From assembly GCF_963576545.1 (NCBI RefSeq), contig NC_083651.1:17159580-17223579 (forward strand): a stretch of 64,000 bases of DNA. Direction: 5' to 3'. The notes beneath the pieces are model-generated. The model was not told where the DNA came from, did not search any database, and was given only the letters and a program-made list of their open reading frames with translations. Positions 31,084 to 46,000 of the stretch are shown in pieces. Source of the DNA: Limanda limanda. Taxonomy: Eukaryota > Chordata > Actinopteri > Pleuronectiformes > Pleuronectidae. The translations under genes and the position numbers were made by a program. Numbering within the stretch: the stretch's first letter is position 1; the number at the start of each line of letters is the position of its first letter.

Positions 31084-34000
31084 GTATGGCTCCTTTTTTT
31101 CCTTTTTCTTCCAAACTTGCCATGAATGAATTGCCAGTCTGTTTTATAAGATTAAAAAAAAATTATGTAATTCATTTCCTCCTCTACACTGCTCTGCAGA
31201 AGAATAGTGCACTCTTTGTGTTAGCAGCGGTGAGACACAGAGGGTCTATTTAAAAGCTGTGGTGTAGACTTTGTACCTGTAAACATAATTGGCTGCACCA
31301 GAACGCAGCTGTCAATGAAAGTGTAATGTATTATTTCAACAGTGCAGTTAGAGAGCTGGAATCGAATCAAGCACCTGTTAGTTTGCGGGAGATAATCAGT
31401 AACTCAGTAACTGCTGTTTGTACAGAGCAGTAAAGAGAACGGCACCTTTCAGAGACCGAGGCCCGACTCGTATGCACATATTTCGTGTTAATTATGTGTT
31501 TTTTCTGACTGATTTAAATGGTAAATGGTCTGTATGTACAGTATATAGCTCCCTTCTAGTCCCTGATGACCACTCAAAGCGCTTTACAGTTGAACATTCC
31601 CCCATTCATACAGTGCATCCATGTGCAGCACTTTATCTATGAGAAGGGCGATATTTGGGGTTCAGTGTCTTTCTCAAGGACACTTTGGCATGCAGAAAGG
31701 GGGAGACTGGGATCGAATCCCAGTTATCCTGTTAGAGGACCACCGCTCTAACCCCCCTGAGTGGCAGACGCCCATAGAAATGGTTAGATTGACAATGACA
31801 TGCTAAAGAAGTAAAGAACTAACAGTGAATCATTTTTACTCCTTACCTCAACTCATGGGGTGGGATGATGCATCCCTGAGTGGTTGTAAAAGGTTATTGT
31901 TAAGTTTCAAAACAATTCCTTTACCTATTGATTATTAGATGTGACGATTGTAGTACATTTCTCTTCCCACCAGCCAGCAGCTCAAGTAATGTCTGGGTCT
32001 GTTTGCAGCTGCTGTATTTAATCGTGGTGATATCGGGGGCTTCTTATCAAGAGTCTGTTAGGGACTGCGTGGGGTGTGTCGTCTGTTGGTTGCACAGAAG
32101 GGTCTGAACGGACAGTCTGTGTTTCTTGTGAGATACGTCAGTTTGTTTATGACCTGCTCCATTTACACTCCTCATTCCAGTGCATGGGACACAAGCAGCG
32201 GAGCGTCCAGCAATATGTTGGAACCACTCGAGTATTAAGTCTAATCAGTGATTGTGATTTCACAGTGTAGAGACTGATTCAGGCAAAGGCAAAGACATAC
32301 TTGGTGCTTTTGAAAAGTTCGGGCTCTCATATAGAGTTTGAAATCAATTCCGAAACAATACTTGTCCCGTTTTATGCAACATCTGATTCTTTCCCTCACT
32401 GTGTCTTGTGTTTTTTTTTTGTCCTTCAGGAGCAATAAAGAGGGAGAGGAGTCGTTCTCGTCTCCTGTTCCAAACCCTTTTCCTGAGCTTATCCCCTCCA
32501 CCCTCCCCCACTTTGTCTCTGAATGTTTGTTGCCGTGGACCAAAAGCAGTGCAACTCAGGTGAGTGTTCCACTTACAGTAGTTGAGGGTGCATGCGACAC
32601 AAAGAGGGATATTGTCTGAAAAAGGCCTCTGTTGTAACGTTTGCCATATGTTACCACAGGCAGCAAAGTTATGCAAACTTAAATTGCAACAAGTGCCAGA
32701 AAAACAACTGCAGGCGATGCAGCATTTAACTGTAATTTAGATGCATAGTTGCATGATGTTTTGCTTGTGATTTGTCTGAAATTGCATGGCATGAGGATGG
32801 TGGAACCAGTTATGTGAGTATGGAAATGAGTGACAGTGGGGATGTAAAAATGCTGTGTCAGCAAACTCTACACACACAAGGTTATTGCTTTTGAGATCCC
32901 AGATTCTTACTTGGGTACTGTACAGTGGCCTCTAAACAACATAAAAACTTAGGTAACACATAAGTGTGATATGATGCTGCATTTGAAATGTGATTATAAC
33001 TTTTATGGTTTACCCCCATGAAATACCTGGCCTGGCGCCCGACAGCCACTCTTGTGCGTTTGTTTTAGAACAGGGTGTGCGATTTTGTCCTGCACTGGCG
33101 GTGGGGAAGTACCTGCTGGTGCGGGAAAAAGTTTCAACCCAATCTCGTCGTTGAGCCACTTCTGGCAGGCTCGCTTACTTGTAGTTAAATGAATAATAAA
33201 AACTTCAGTCACCAATTGACCGTTCACAAAGCACCGCCCCTCTCAGGGACTGCTGCTATGCCTGACGAGCTTTCTAATCTCGCACAGCACATAAGCAGTT
33301 GACAGTAACATGGGCAGGTTTATCACTGACTATTGACTTTATGGTAACTGTGGAAACAATGGCTCTTTGATTTCTTTTTGAGCTGTTAAAAGACTTCTCA
33401 TTGCTCGCCAGTGACTGTTGATTTTGTCAGATGAAAAAACTCCCCACTACAGCCTCACCCACACTTCTTCTCTAAGATGCTAATTCATAAAAATAAAAAA
33501 GTACTGTTGCTTTACCCTTTTTGATAGACATAAGGAGAAAATAGGTTATGCACAACAAAATATGATTGAACTTAAAGGATCTGTATTTGATTTGTACATT
33601 TATACAGACTTCATTGTCAAAATCTAAAAAAGAGAGCACATTCATTGTGTTGGAAAACCAGCAATTGTGGTTTCAACTGGATTTTTTCTATACATTTTCC
33701 TGGGCTGTTAAGTTAGTCTGGTTTGTCAACCACCAGATATTTCCTGGATTCGAGTCCCTTTAATGTGTTTCTGCAGCTGATCTCAGGGTTTTCAGTTTCT
33801 TTGCGGTATGCATCTTTATGTGTGCATGTGTAGCACCAGGGGGCAACTCAAAGCAATGACTCATGGGAAAGCTGGAAGTTACAGAGCTCGGCATTTATAC
33901 GACCATCAGCCATATTCGACCACTTTTCATGTGTTGCTTTCAGGATGACATTGCAATTACAGTGCTTGTGAATGCTCAAGAATGTGATCAAATTGGTTTT

Positions 34001-37000
34001 TGTCTTCCTATCACCTCCTTACTCAACATTTCACATCGGAAAATTGTTACTAATTCCTCGAGCCCGGTCGAGGATTTAAACAAATTTGGCATTTCTTCTA
34101 CAGCATGTAGAGCAGGGGTGTCCAAACTTTTTATCCCGAGGGCCACATACAGAAAAAAATACGAAGGTCTGGGCCACTGACGCCGCCATGCCCCCCTGCC
34201 CTGGAGCGGACTGTTGACCATTGCGTCGCTAAGGGCGGGGGGGGCGTAACGGTGTTAACTGAGAAGTACAATACAGTGGGCCATAGTCCATTACAATACA
34301 TTTAGCTGACGCTTTTATCCAAAGCTACTTATAATAAGTGCATTCAAGGGTACCCGAGGGTACAAACCCAGAACAACAAGAATCAAGAACGTACATTTTC
34401 TTCAAAAATAGAGCAAAACTACAATAAGTGTGCTATAAGGAAGTACCTTTTTATTTATTTTTTTAATTTTTTGAGGCGGGCCAATTTAAAATGGATGGCG
34501 GGCCGCAGATGGACCGCGGGCCGTAGTTTGGACACCCCTGATGTAGAGGAAAGAAAAAGCCTCCAGAAAAACATATAGAAATGCACATGTAGTCAGTGTG
34601 TAGTCAGGTGAACTCTACATGAAAGTGTACAGTAGGTTAAGACAACTGGATTTTAGAGATCGATCAGTTTCCATGGTGAATAAATCAGTGTGTGTGTGTG
34701 TGTGTTTGTGTGTGTGTACCTCCTCAGCTGTTTCAGACATACAACTGTGACATGAGAAGTTACTTTGAAATTAAATCCTCCTGCACTCTCTCAAGTTTGA
34801 CCTCAGGAAAAGTGTCCACTGGCAATGTTGAGGTTTCAGTCCATCCGCTCAGCAATGCGTCACCGCAGACACACACACGCACATACTCACACACACACAC
34901 ACATACACACACATATACAAAAAAACGTTAGCATGAAATTATGGGGCTTTTGTGCAACCAGATTTTCCTTGTGCAGACAGTTCCAGGTTAATGTTGTTAG
35001 GTCCAAGTAGCTGGCTCTGCTTCCACTTTCCAGGAATATATTGGGCAGTCATGGTTGGACTCTTACCAGAAACCAGAAGCGCACAGACAGACGGCGTTGA
35101 GTGCTCAGTTCAGCTGTATGACTCAGAGGAAATGCCTGCCCCCTCAGAGATGTTATTTCAGATGCAACATGCATCATGTCCATGTTCGTAGCCTCCTGTC
35201 TACAGCAGATGTTACACAGTCCTCAGGGTCACACTTAACACATATAAATCATTTGTTAGAAAGCTGCTCACTGACAAAACAGAACCAAGCTCATGAATAG
35301 TTTGTGCTTTACAAACTCAAATCAATCATTAGTGAGGGCTGTTACAACCACCTTATCCAGAAAACCTCGGTAGCTTTCTTTGTATAAATTCTCAAATTTA
35401 AAATAATTAGATTTTATAGATTTTTCCTCCCACGCTGAACACACTGATTTGAGTGGTTGTGTATATGCAGTAGTGAGAATCAGAGGAGTCACATAGCTTT
35501 CATTCCTCGGGCCTAACACTGAGGGTTATATATAGTAAGTCATCTGCTCTTAGATGCACATGATGCCCCTTTTATTTCTTAAAGGTGCAATGTGTACGAT
35601 TTTTGTGAAATTGATCTATTGGCAGAAATTGTTCAAATTGTTGTTTTCTTTACCCCCGAATCAGGCTTTTATGTTTACATAGAGAGCAGGTCCGCCCTTA
35701 CGGCACCATATATATATTTTTATATAAAAATATATTTTTTTTTATATATATATATTTTTTTTTTTACAGTAGCCCAGACTGGACAAACTACACACCTTTT
35801 TTGAGTTTGTATAACAACTGAAGGCTACCACAGGTTCCTTTTCATGTTTGGAAAGGGAGGGTATTCAGCTGTTACATGCAACTTCACCACTAGATGTCAC
35901 TAAATCTTACACACTGAGCCTTTAAGGTGTTTTTCTCCTTGACCCCTTTTAGACTGACCGTCTTGCCAGATGTGCATTGTGGGCTGTTGGGTGTCCTTTA
36001 CTTGTAAGACCATTTAAAAGTTTTTAATTCTCTGTCAACCGTCCTCTGCTTTATCGTGATGACCATCAATGTTAACGTTTGCATTTTTACTAAACTACCA
36101 AAGTTCAACTCTGTTTAGCAAATATACAAAGTGTGGGATTATTGCAAGGATTAACTGTCCCCTGTTGAACGACAGCTGCAGATGCTGGTCTTGTGTAAAT
36201 AGGAACAACCAGGGATTAAGTTATGAGAGTTGAGTGATGTGAATTGGTCAGTGACAGCATGTGTGTGTTTATTTTACCGTGTCAAACACAAGTAGTATCT
36301 CTCTCTCCATGTGTGAAACTCAAACACACAGCACAGATAAATATGGTGTGTTCGAAATCTTTTATGATCTTATCAAGACCACACATTTTTGTGAATGCAC
36401 TTGAATTTGGTCAATTTCTCTCTGAATGTTGTCCTAACTATGTATATAGCACTGAGCACCTCATGTACAGAACTAACAAATTGGACAAATAGGTTTTTAA
36501 GTCCATATTTAGTGAGGTAGTGCATTAATCTGGATACTGTCAACTCATTTCTAGCTCCACTCTTTGACTAGTTTAGGATTTTTGTGGCACTAGTCATGGC
36601 CATGATCGCAGCGATTATAACAACGGTGGAAAGCAACAAGTGCATTTACTCCAATACTGTGCATGAGTACAGTTGTGAGCATCTTTACTTGATTATTAAC
36701 TCCACAAAGGACCTTAGATTTTATTGGCATTTTGTTTTTTGTTTGTTAGTTTGCAGCATTACACAAAAACAACTTGAGGGATTTCCACAAAACCTGGTGT
36801 AGTATGTGTCAGAGCAGAACCCATTAGAACTTATTCATTAATTTAAATATTTATTTTCCTGTAACACTACGAAATTCGGATTTTTTTGTCAATTATTAAT
36901 GGATCTATAGGAAATAGTCAGTTAAGGCCATTAGGTAACTGATATGTAGGAGCAATGTGGTGCAGATTTACTGAATGTTGGGCCTTGGTGGACTTTTAAG

Positions 37001-40000
37001 CTCTTCTTAGTTCTCACGATTTAAATATCTCTGCTACATTTTCAGTGCTTCAAGGCTGAAATGCTGCACCTGTTGAGGTAACAATGGTGTAAGTGTAAGT
37101 GCTGATGCCACCATTGTAATGCAATCAACTAAGATTACATGTCTCTCTGTCTAGATTTGTAGATGATTCTCCCTCTACAGCAACTCTGTTTTTCTTTTAT
37201 TAAAGTTCTGCTAAGTGCTTTGTTGTATTTGCTTTCTGTCGGTTGCACGTACACAATATATTTTATTTTTGTACTGTTTTATGTATAGTCATTCACTTAA
37301 TACCCCTTCATGAAGCTCATGGTTTATGGAATGACGAAGCAAAGGGATGTTCTTCAGTTCCTGCAGTGTATTCTTCTTTCAGCATATCAGGCACCTATGG
37401 ATTTGCATTATTGGCCAAATTCAAGAGAAAAAAAACTATCCTCTGCAGATAGGATTATAACACGACTGGCTTACTGATGTCTTGCTGTTTTTTAACTAAA
37501 TATACAGTAAATCCCTCTGCCCAGACTTAGGCGTATTCTGTATACCTGCATATATGCCCCGCTGCACCTTAGTTTTACTGTCTTGTTACTTTGACAGAGC
37601 CTGCAAAAGGGATTTTGATTGAATCAACTGTGCTCAAGGACAGTGTGTCTGGAGCTGGCTTTATTATGGGAGCTGTGGAGACTCCGTTATCATCCTAGCT
37701 CCATTAATTCCAATTCATTTTAGCGGTGTGATAACTAGCAGCGTCTGTTTGTCTGTGCTCTCACAAGTCACTGTGCTGCGTTTCAAAGATAAACACCAAT
37801 GCTGTTGTGGGAGGTTCATCTTTCCCTGTCTGTTCTCACAATGTGAAAGAGAGGACAATGACTGGTATCAGGCTTCCACAGTCAGGGCAGCGAAGTTAAA
37901 TACAACATGTGTTTCTCCATCGGCGGAAGCAAAAGAAATGTATCTTTTTAAACCCCGTGTTTGGGCTTTTTTCCGGAGTTCTATCCCCTGCTCCTCAGTT
38001 TCGCATGCCAAAATTCCGTTAGGCAAGACACTGAACCCCGCATTGCCCCTGACGCCTGTGCCGGCATCGTGTGAGTAATGTGTGATAGTGAGCACTGCAC
38101 ATAGATGCACTATATGAATGTGCGTTTGGTCATTCTACTCTTTGAATATTGTAAGTTGTGAATTGAATCCTAAATATAGTTCCATATAGTTCCATATAGT
38201 ACCAGCGGAAACTTAAAATAATTGCAGAATATTAAAGTTTTAAAGGTTTTAAATCAATCTCTGCCACTACTGAGGCCTGTATTGTAAAGATAGCAGACTC
38301 ACGGTTGCCTTGTATAGTCTTACAGTAAAACAGATGTGGGCTGTGAATTGTGGCTGTGGGAGTAAGGGCTCGCCTGAAGGTCCATCTCTCTCTCTCGCTC
38401 TCCCGCTCTCTGTCTCTCTCTCTCGTCTCTCTCTCTCTTTTAGGGCGTCTTTGTTTATGAAAGCGAAGCATCAACGACAAGTCAGCACAACTAGCAATGG
38501 TGGTAATAATACAAATGTTAATGCATATTGAGATAGTTATAGGAAATAAGATAAGTAAATAAAAGTAGGTCTGATGTTGCTCCAAACGAAATGTAGAATC
38601 TGTCAGAGACTAAAAATAGCCATGTGGGCTACAAAGTCAGCAAAGCCTATCTGACACATGCACTTTCTGGGAAATCAGCTCATGTGCTGTGATTCTGATA
38701 GTATCACTCCGCAGAATTTGTTACTTTGATTCCAGGTACTTGCTCCGGCCTTGTACTGTATAATTCAACTCTGTTAACCATGAGAGAACTTTTTTTTCCC
38801 ATTTTCAGTTTTGTGTTTTGGAACTGCCTTTCTAAAAGGAGAGAAAAGGAAAGAAGTTTTCTAGTTTCCAAGGACGAAGGAGGAGTTTGTGCTGTGGGGA
38901 GGCAACATGACTTTTTCTCTCACACTTTCATTGTGATAGATCTTACTGCAAGTGGTATCCCATAGAGTTACGCTACAGAAAAAACACTCTATTCTCATTA
39001 GAGTTATAATTCATACATTATCATTACTCCCAGTAATGTGTGGATATATTTTAAACATAGTTCTTTGTGCATCTAAGACCGAGGCATGAACTTCCATGCA
39101 AGAAGAGTTACCTTGCCGGCCATCACACCACTTTGTCTGCAGAAGCGGGTAGGAAACCTGACATGAATTTCCTCAGTACTTCCCATCTTTCTCTTTCACT
39201 GTCGTGTTTTCTCTGATATCGCTATATTACTGTTCGCGTCCTGTTGTTCCTTGTTACTGTTTAAAATGTAAGCCCATTAATTCATAACCTTGTTTGAATT
39301 AATCCTTGGTAAAGATTCCAGATGACATTTAAAAGGCTAATAACTACGTGTTTGCATATGGTTTGTATATTTTTACAAGCCCTATGCAAACCCCACACCT
39401 TCATGGTAGTAGAATCTATTTACAATGTGGTATATAAAGTTATATGCTATATAAGGTAAAATGGGTCTGTTTACAATCGCCTAAGGCAACATTCAGTGAT
39501 GTTACTGTGATGTCAACCCGTCATTATAGCAAGTGCACTTTGAAGTAAATTGATGAGGTTAAATTAAGGATTAGGTCAGTCTAGGATTTTTCTAAATTAG
39601 GGGCCTTAAAGGGGGGCAAATTATATGTCCAACCTCTGATCCAGTAAGGTGCATATTTAAGTCTCTCCTTTGTTTACTGTTGGCTTTATAGCTTTGAGCA
39701 AAGGCTTACATCCTTTAATATATATTTTTAGATTCCTTACTTGTTCAAGCACATTGTGTAGCTCAAAAAAGCAGATTGTCATAGTTATTGTTAGTAAGTG
39801 GCACATTTATTGAAGTAAAAAAACTGACCGCACAGAGGCACTTCAGGGGCCAATCAGATTTCAGTTGGGTCCAGTGGATCAGGTTTTTGATTGCGGGCTT
39901 TGGGGAAAATGTTTCTATGAATGAACCCACAAAGTATTATTTTGACTAAAAACATTTCCTCTGATTAAACTGATGGTAAAAGATTTGAGTAGCAAATGGT

Positions 40001-43000
40001 ATTCTGGCTAAGATAATGTTTAGAAGCCAAGTGTTACGAACAAGTGAGGCTATAGATGGTGCAGCTGTGTGGGTCCGTAGCATCAGGTCACTAATGGCAA
40101 AGATCTCTACGAGGGTAAGACTGTGAGTTTTTCCAGAGTTTCAACCATGAGGAGCAGGGAGGACATTAGTCACTGGTTTTCTGTTGATTGGGCGAGTCTG
40201 GAGGCAACCCCCTCACCACCACCACCACCCAGTGATAGAGCTGCAGCTGTGAGAGTGCAGTTCAAGGTTAAACCATAGTAGTCTAATTGGCAACATGGCT
40301 CACTCTGTCCTGTCCTTGAGATAACGAGGTCTAATAGAGGAGGTTTTTTTATTCAACAAAGCTATATATAGTCCTGCATAATCTGTGTCTGGATTTACTG
40401 ACTTTTCAATTTTTTTTCATTGAAAAGCAACTTGAAAGCCATTTGTACTTTATCACATTATGTTCTGTTGCACTGCCCGCTGCTTTAAGCCTCACCTCTC
40501 TGATGGAAGGGTTGGTATCAAATTGTGTTGAATGGGTTGTGTTGTGCATTGAGTCTGACTGATGAAGTGGTGGGTAGATTTTATATAGACTAAGTGTTGG
40601 GACCACCCATAGATGAGATTGAGTTCAGTGTTGGTTTCACCAGCACAAAAAGTTTCTGGCCACGGCAGCGGACTTTACCGCACCGATCACTTTCAGAGTC
40701 TTTGAGCCGGAGGAAGCAAAGATTTTTGTTCTGCCATTTTACGCTAACTTTTTTAAGCTAATGGTGTCATGTAGGATCTGGTCAATGAATTAATGTTGAC
40801 CAGTGACCACTGCTGAAAGTTGCTTAGCTCTGCGCTTTTATTTGGGTGGTGACTGGTGAAGTTATGGCTACATCCTCACTAACAGGCTTTAGGTTTAAAA
40901 TGCAAAAATTTGAAAATTTGAAATTGAGACTTTTGCAAATGCTGTTGAGTCGTGTTCAACTTTTTTCAGTTTGAAGGCTGTGTGTTTCTTTCTGGATGGA
41001 CAGAAACAGAGACTAGTGAAAACGGTGATGCTTATCATCTTATCATCTTAACTCATCAGCACTGGTGAATGCAAGTATTACCTAAAGAAGTTACAGCTAA
41101 TGCAAATTTTCTATTTTGTGGTGAGGAATAATAAACTCTGCAGATCTTTTTTTTCTGTCTGCATGTTGCAACATAACTTGATTGACAGGATGTAGGGGGA
41201 CATGAATGCTTTTCAGGTGAAAGCGTGTGTACATTTGGATCAGGGCTACTTGCTGATGAATGCACCTCTGTGTTCACTGATAAAAACCTCAGCGTTTCAT
41301 GCAGCCTGCTGCCTTGTCTGGCCATTCATTATAAACTCTTAAACAATGATTAACAGTACTGTCCACTCTGTGTTTTCAAGTATCCTGTGTAAAACAATGA
41401 CAATAATTGACCTGTAGAACTAAAGTAATTACAGTGTGTGTGTGTGCGTGTGTATGTATGTATGTATGTATGTATGTATGTATGTATGTATGTATATATG
41501 CTCAAATGTGCATTTAAGGTGGACATTTTTATTGGTATGGTAAAAGTGCATAAGTTGCATTTGTGAATCAATGAGTGCACCTAAAATGTAATAGAATCTG
41601 TTGGTGCAAGCTAATTTTGAGATGGACAGTAGGGAAACTCCAGACACTCAAACAATATAGTGTAACTTCATCACTCAGTCATTTGGCTAACCAATGATGT
41701 AACTATCACTTTGTCAGTCAGTCACTGACATCACTCAGTGATTACAGACATCTGTGTCCAAGTAATGGCCTCACTCTTGAGTTTTCTTCAGCCTGTGACC
41801 TGACTGACCCAGAATCTTGATGCCTGAATGATATGATTTGACCAGTTCTCTGGAAGCCACTTCCTTAAAGCAACTCAGCTGAGGTCTAGTCTAAATACAG
41901 TCATGACCAGTTGGACATCGACAAACACAGATATTTTCCGTGTTATGCTCCATGCAGTCTGATGGAAACTGAACTAAATGGTTTCAAGTGAGAGGTGCTT
42001 CCTTAAATGATTTGTGGACGGCTCAGTCTTCAGCCTTGTAGAATCTCTGATCTCCTATTATCTCTACCACCACCCCCGCCACTGGCCAGTTTTGGGCTAA
42101 CTTGACCAAACTAGCATTACATTTAACCAGCACCATTATTACTGCTCTTGGCTTTATGCTGAGAACCCTGCTTCTTATGGGTGTGTGAATGTGAGTAGAG
42201 AGGAGGGGTGGGAGCCTTGTGACTTTCTCTGCCCCCATCTCTCTCTCTCGCTCTCTCTTTCTCTCTCTCTCTCTCCCTCTTTCTCTGTCTCTCTCTCCTT
42301 CCGTCTCCACCCACTAGTGAAGGATCAGAGTGATCTCTGGCTTCTTGACTCCTTGTGGTGGTGAGGAGCACCAGCAGCACAGATACGTGGAGTCAGGAGA
42401 GCGTTGTGCTTAGAAGCCGTTTTTTCCAATTACCTCCATTCAGCTCCACTGCAGCACTGAGTGAAAGAGAGAGAGAGACGGAGAGCGGAAGACACTCTTT
42501 GCCTCCCAGCTGACACTCGCGGTGCCGTCTGATGCGTGTTTTTATGTTTCTAACAAAAGCTCTCCTTTGCGATGCTGTGTACTCAGCCATGTATAGGCTA
42601 CAGAGCTTGCAAAACCTCGGAACTCTGCTCGATTTCAAACAGAGGGGCGGTGAGTTATAATTGGATTAATTTGTGTTACACTAAGTGTTTCATGTGTCAA
42701 TGGTGTTGCAAGATTATTCAAGTCTTTATATCCTGAAACAGCCTCTGCACATTGTTCTCTACTTGCGATCTTCTGAATATTGTGTTGCTGTAAAAGAACG
42801 AAAACTGCTGTATGTAGGTCAAACTGATTATTGTGTCTGATACTTTGCCTCATGTTTTATACTGGTCACTGCATTATTTCAAGCCAAAACCAACAGTTTC
42901 AGCTTGTTCAAGGTAGAAAGTTTTCTGCTCCCAGTGAATGCTTGTGTTGATTCAATGCTGCTGTTGCAGGTAATCAAAGTTTATAATGAAGATAACACCA

Positions 43001-46000
43001 GCAGAGCAGTAGAAGTTCCCAGTGACATCACTGCCAGGGACGTATGCCAGCTGTTCGTCCTGAAGAACCACTGCATCGATGACCACAGCTGGACCCTGTT
43101 TGAAAACCTCTCGCATCTGGGAATAGGTAAGACTTTGTTTTCTGAAAAATGTTCTCCATGTGAGAATGTAAAAATCTCAATGACAGTATGGTTAATAATA
43201 AAATCTCAAAATGCTTGAGATGTGTTTAAGTCAAAGTTCAGGCTGCAAACGGCATTTCTGAGAGAACAATCCATGGATCATGATGACAAAATATTTAAAA
43301 ACTGGATCTAGTGAATTTCAAATGTGGTTTCATAATGGGACTGTTTGGCCTTTCTAGATGTCATTTAGTTTTTTCAGCCAGTGACGGTGTTAATCCTTTT
43401 ATTTAGTTTTTCGCAATGAACCATAAGCAAAATATGTAATCCTATAAATCAGGTGAAGTGCTTTAGGTGAGATGCTTGATTTGATGATAGGATTAAGTAG
43501 TGGTGTTGGTGTAGATGTATGAGCGCTGAATAAATCGCTGTCGTCTGTTTGTTCTGTTGAATCCTAAACCACATGGTGTAAAATGTGAGAGGAGCTGATG
43601 TGGGATTGTGTCTCATTCAGCGTGAGACATCAATTATAGATCTTCCTGGTGCAGAATGTTATTACTCTATTGGAATTGCAATAGTAGAGACGTATTGCAG
43701 TGCATGTATAAAGACATCACTGTCTACACTGAGACCAATGGATTTTCTCTCATTGTATCTGTCGACTGGGCTTTGCTGTTATTTTCCAAGCTGCACAACC
43801 TGCTGCTGCTGATTAACAGTTGAATTGATGCACAATTTCAAAAAGATTTGCTGTAACCTGATTTACGTAACATGCACTGTGATGTCAGTATATGTTACAT
43901 CATCCCCTCGATTTGCATTTAATAGTGCTGCATGAAAAGCAACAAATATATAGTTCTTAGTGAGCCAACGGTGGAAAACACACAATTTTGTCAATGATAA
44001 AACTGATCTGCAAGGTGACTGTGTGACTGTATGAATGATTTCTCAGCTGCATTTTCACACCATTGCACACATTACGTAATTCATCCATCTGCCCTGTTTC
44101 ACTCGTCAGTGTTTTAGTCGAGACTACATTTCCCTGCTTTCCACAGAAAAGCTTGACTCCAGATATTTGTTATTCAACTTTTCAGATAAACTAATGGATA
44201 AAATCTCCAGTACGTGTTGACATAATTCACATGATATATTATAATACTTTAATAACATTTAATTGTGTCAAAATACAAGATTTAGTAATTTTAGGGATTG
44301 TAGATAGATAGTTTCTATATAGGATCTAGAATATAGATTGCTTTTTGCACAACATACAAAGAGTATCTATAAATCCGAATTAAATTTAATTAAATGTTTA
44401 TTATCACGATAGTGGATAATAACACTCTGCCTGATGACGTCTTTGCCCTGATGTTGCTCATAGTTCAACTTAACTTTACGCGGCTGCCTGAACACCAAAC
44501 CTTTTTTTTTCTCCCAATAATTCCACGATCAGTTTTAGCGTTAGAAAATGATTAGTTTATGTTTTACTGCTTTAGATTACACGCTCATAAAAGGTTAATA
44601 ATCAAACTTTGTTCCTCGAAGTTGAGCAGTAAAGTTCCAGGAGAATCTTATGCACATGCGCTTTTCTCTGAGATCTTTAACTTTGGTTTGATTCTTTCGC
44701 GTCTCCATGTTATCTCCACAGAGCAGTGAAACACACAAGCTGCATTTTTACTTTCTTTTCTTCGTGTGTTACTAGAGAGAACCATTGAAGACCATGAGTC
44801 TGTTATGGAGGTGCTGTCAGGCTGGGGGATGGACACAGACAGCCGGCTGTGTTTTAGGAAGAATTATGCTAAATATGAATTCTTCAGGAAACCTCTGGTG
44901 AGTAACTTGTGTGCATGGCGATTCATTCACGCACTTTTGCATTTGATGCATCATCCTGCAGGTATTCCCACCATGGTGTGATATGAGGAGTTTCAGCGCT
45001 GTTGTAATACTCGGGTGCTTTCATATTGGTAGGAGTTTTTCCCGGATCACATGGTCTCCATATCCAGTGAAACCAATGGGATGGTGGATCCCTCTCAGCT
45101 TATACAGGTATCATGTTCTCTCTAATAACAGTCAACTCTTATTGACCTTGAGTGAGCTAATTGTGAGTTTCTCAACCTCAGGCTAAATGTGTGTGTGTGT
45201 GGTTATTTCTAGAATCAACTACACACACACACACACACACACCTACACATGTAATAACAAATATTTCTCTACCCAACGCAGACTTTCCTCAACTCTAGCA
45301 CTTGTCCAGAGATACATGGGCACCTTCATGCCAAAGAGATAAGCAGGAAGTCTTGGAAGAAGTTTTATTTTGTCCTGCGGAGGTCGGGCCTTTATTTTTC
45401 CAGTAAGGGAATGTCCAAGGTCAGTAAAACAAAATCATCCACAGGATGTTGTAGTCTCTGCATTGTCGGAAAATCAAAAGCTATTATAATCCAGTGGGAA
45501 TTTTTTTTTTTCTAACCCTAACCCTAAAACCATTCTTTTGCAGCCAATACTTTTATTTCTGTTGCTTTTTATGAAAAATAAAATTGCACAGCACCATTTG
45601 CAAAATAGAAACGCCTGATTAAATCTATGAATGAATCCTATGAATGTACCTTAGCACAGTGGGTTCATATATTTCTCACTTGTGTTGTGAAAGGGCAGGG
45701 AAACAGGTTGAGCTTGATTTTCCTTAGGTCAGCTGGCACAGCAGCCAGGCAGAAACAGTGGTCTCAATGCTGCTGACAAGTGAACCTCATACCGAGGCAG
45801 CGGCCGTGCCAACGCAAACTTCTCAACTGCTTTCATTTCCTACAACAGTGGACCTTTTGTTTGTCGAGCACAGGAAGGCTTTGGTACGGTGCCCGCTTTT
45901 TGATTGAGCAGGTTTACATTCATCTGTGGTCTCGGTCGAACACATTGCAAGTCAGTCCGCACAGTCGCTCACAGCTGTGGCTTTACTTTAAATAAGGAAG

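Larger units (their letters stand above)
32560..42969 (+). other. grb14: grb14 intron 2 (10.4 kb)
   Basis: No coding exon is supported. It contains a hAT element (34113-34540), a MITE (35579-35925), dispersed repeats (36763-37008 and 37998-38133), microsatellites (34688, 34871, 38384, 41437, 42236) and a CTCF-like core at 33833-33847. A TC-rich tract is followed by a less repetitive segment from 42300 to the exon. Confidence 0.75.

Noticed and set aside
45515..45530. Interstitial telomere repeat
   Set aside because: Only about two AACCCT units, within chance expectation.
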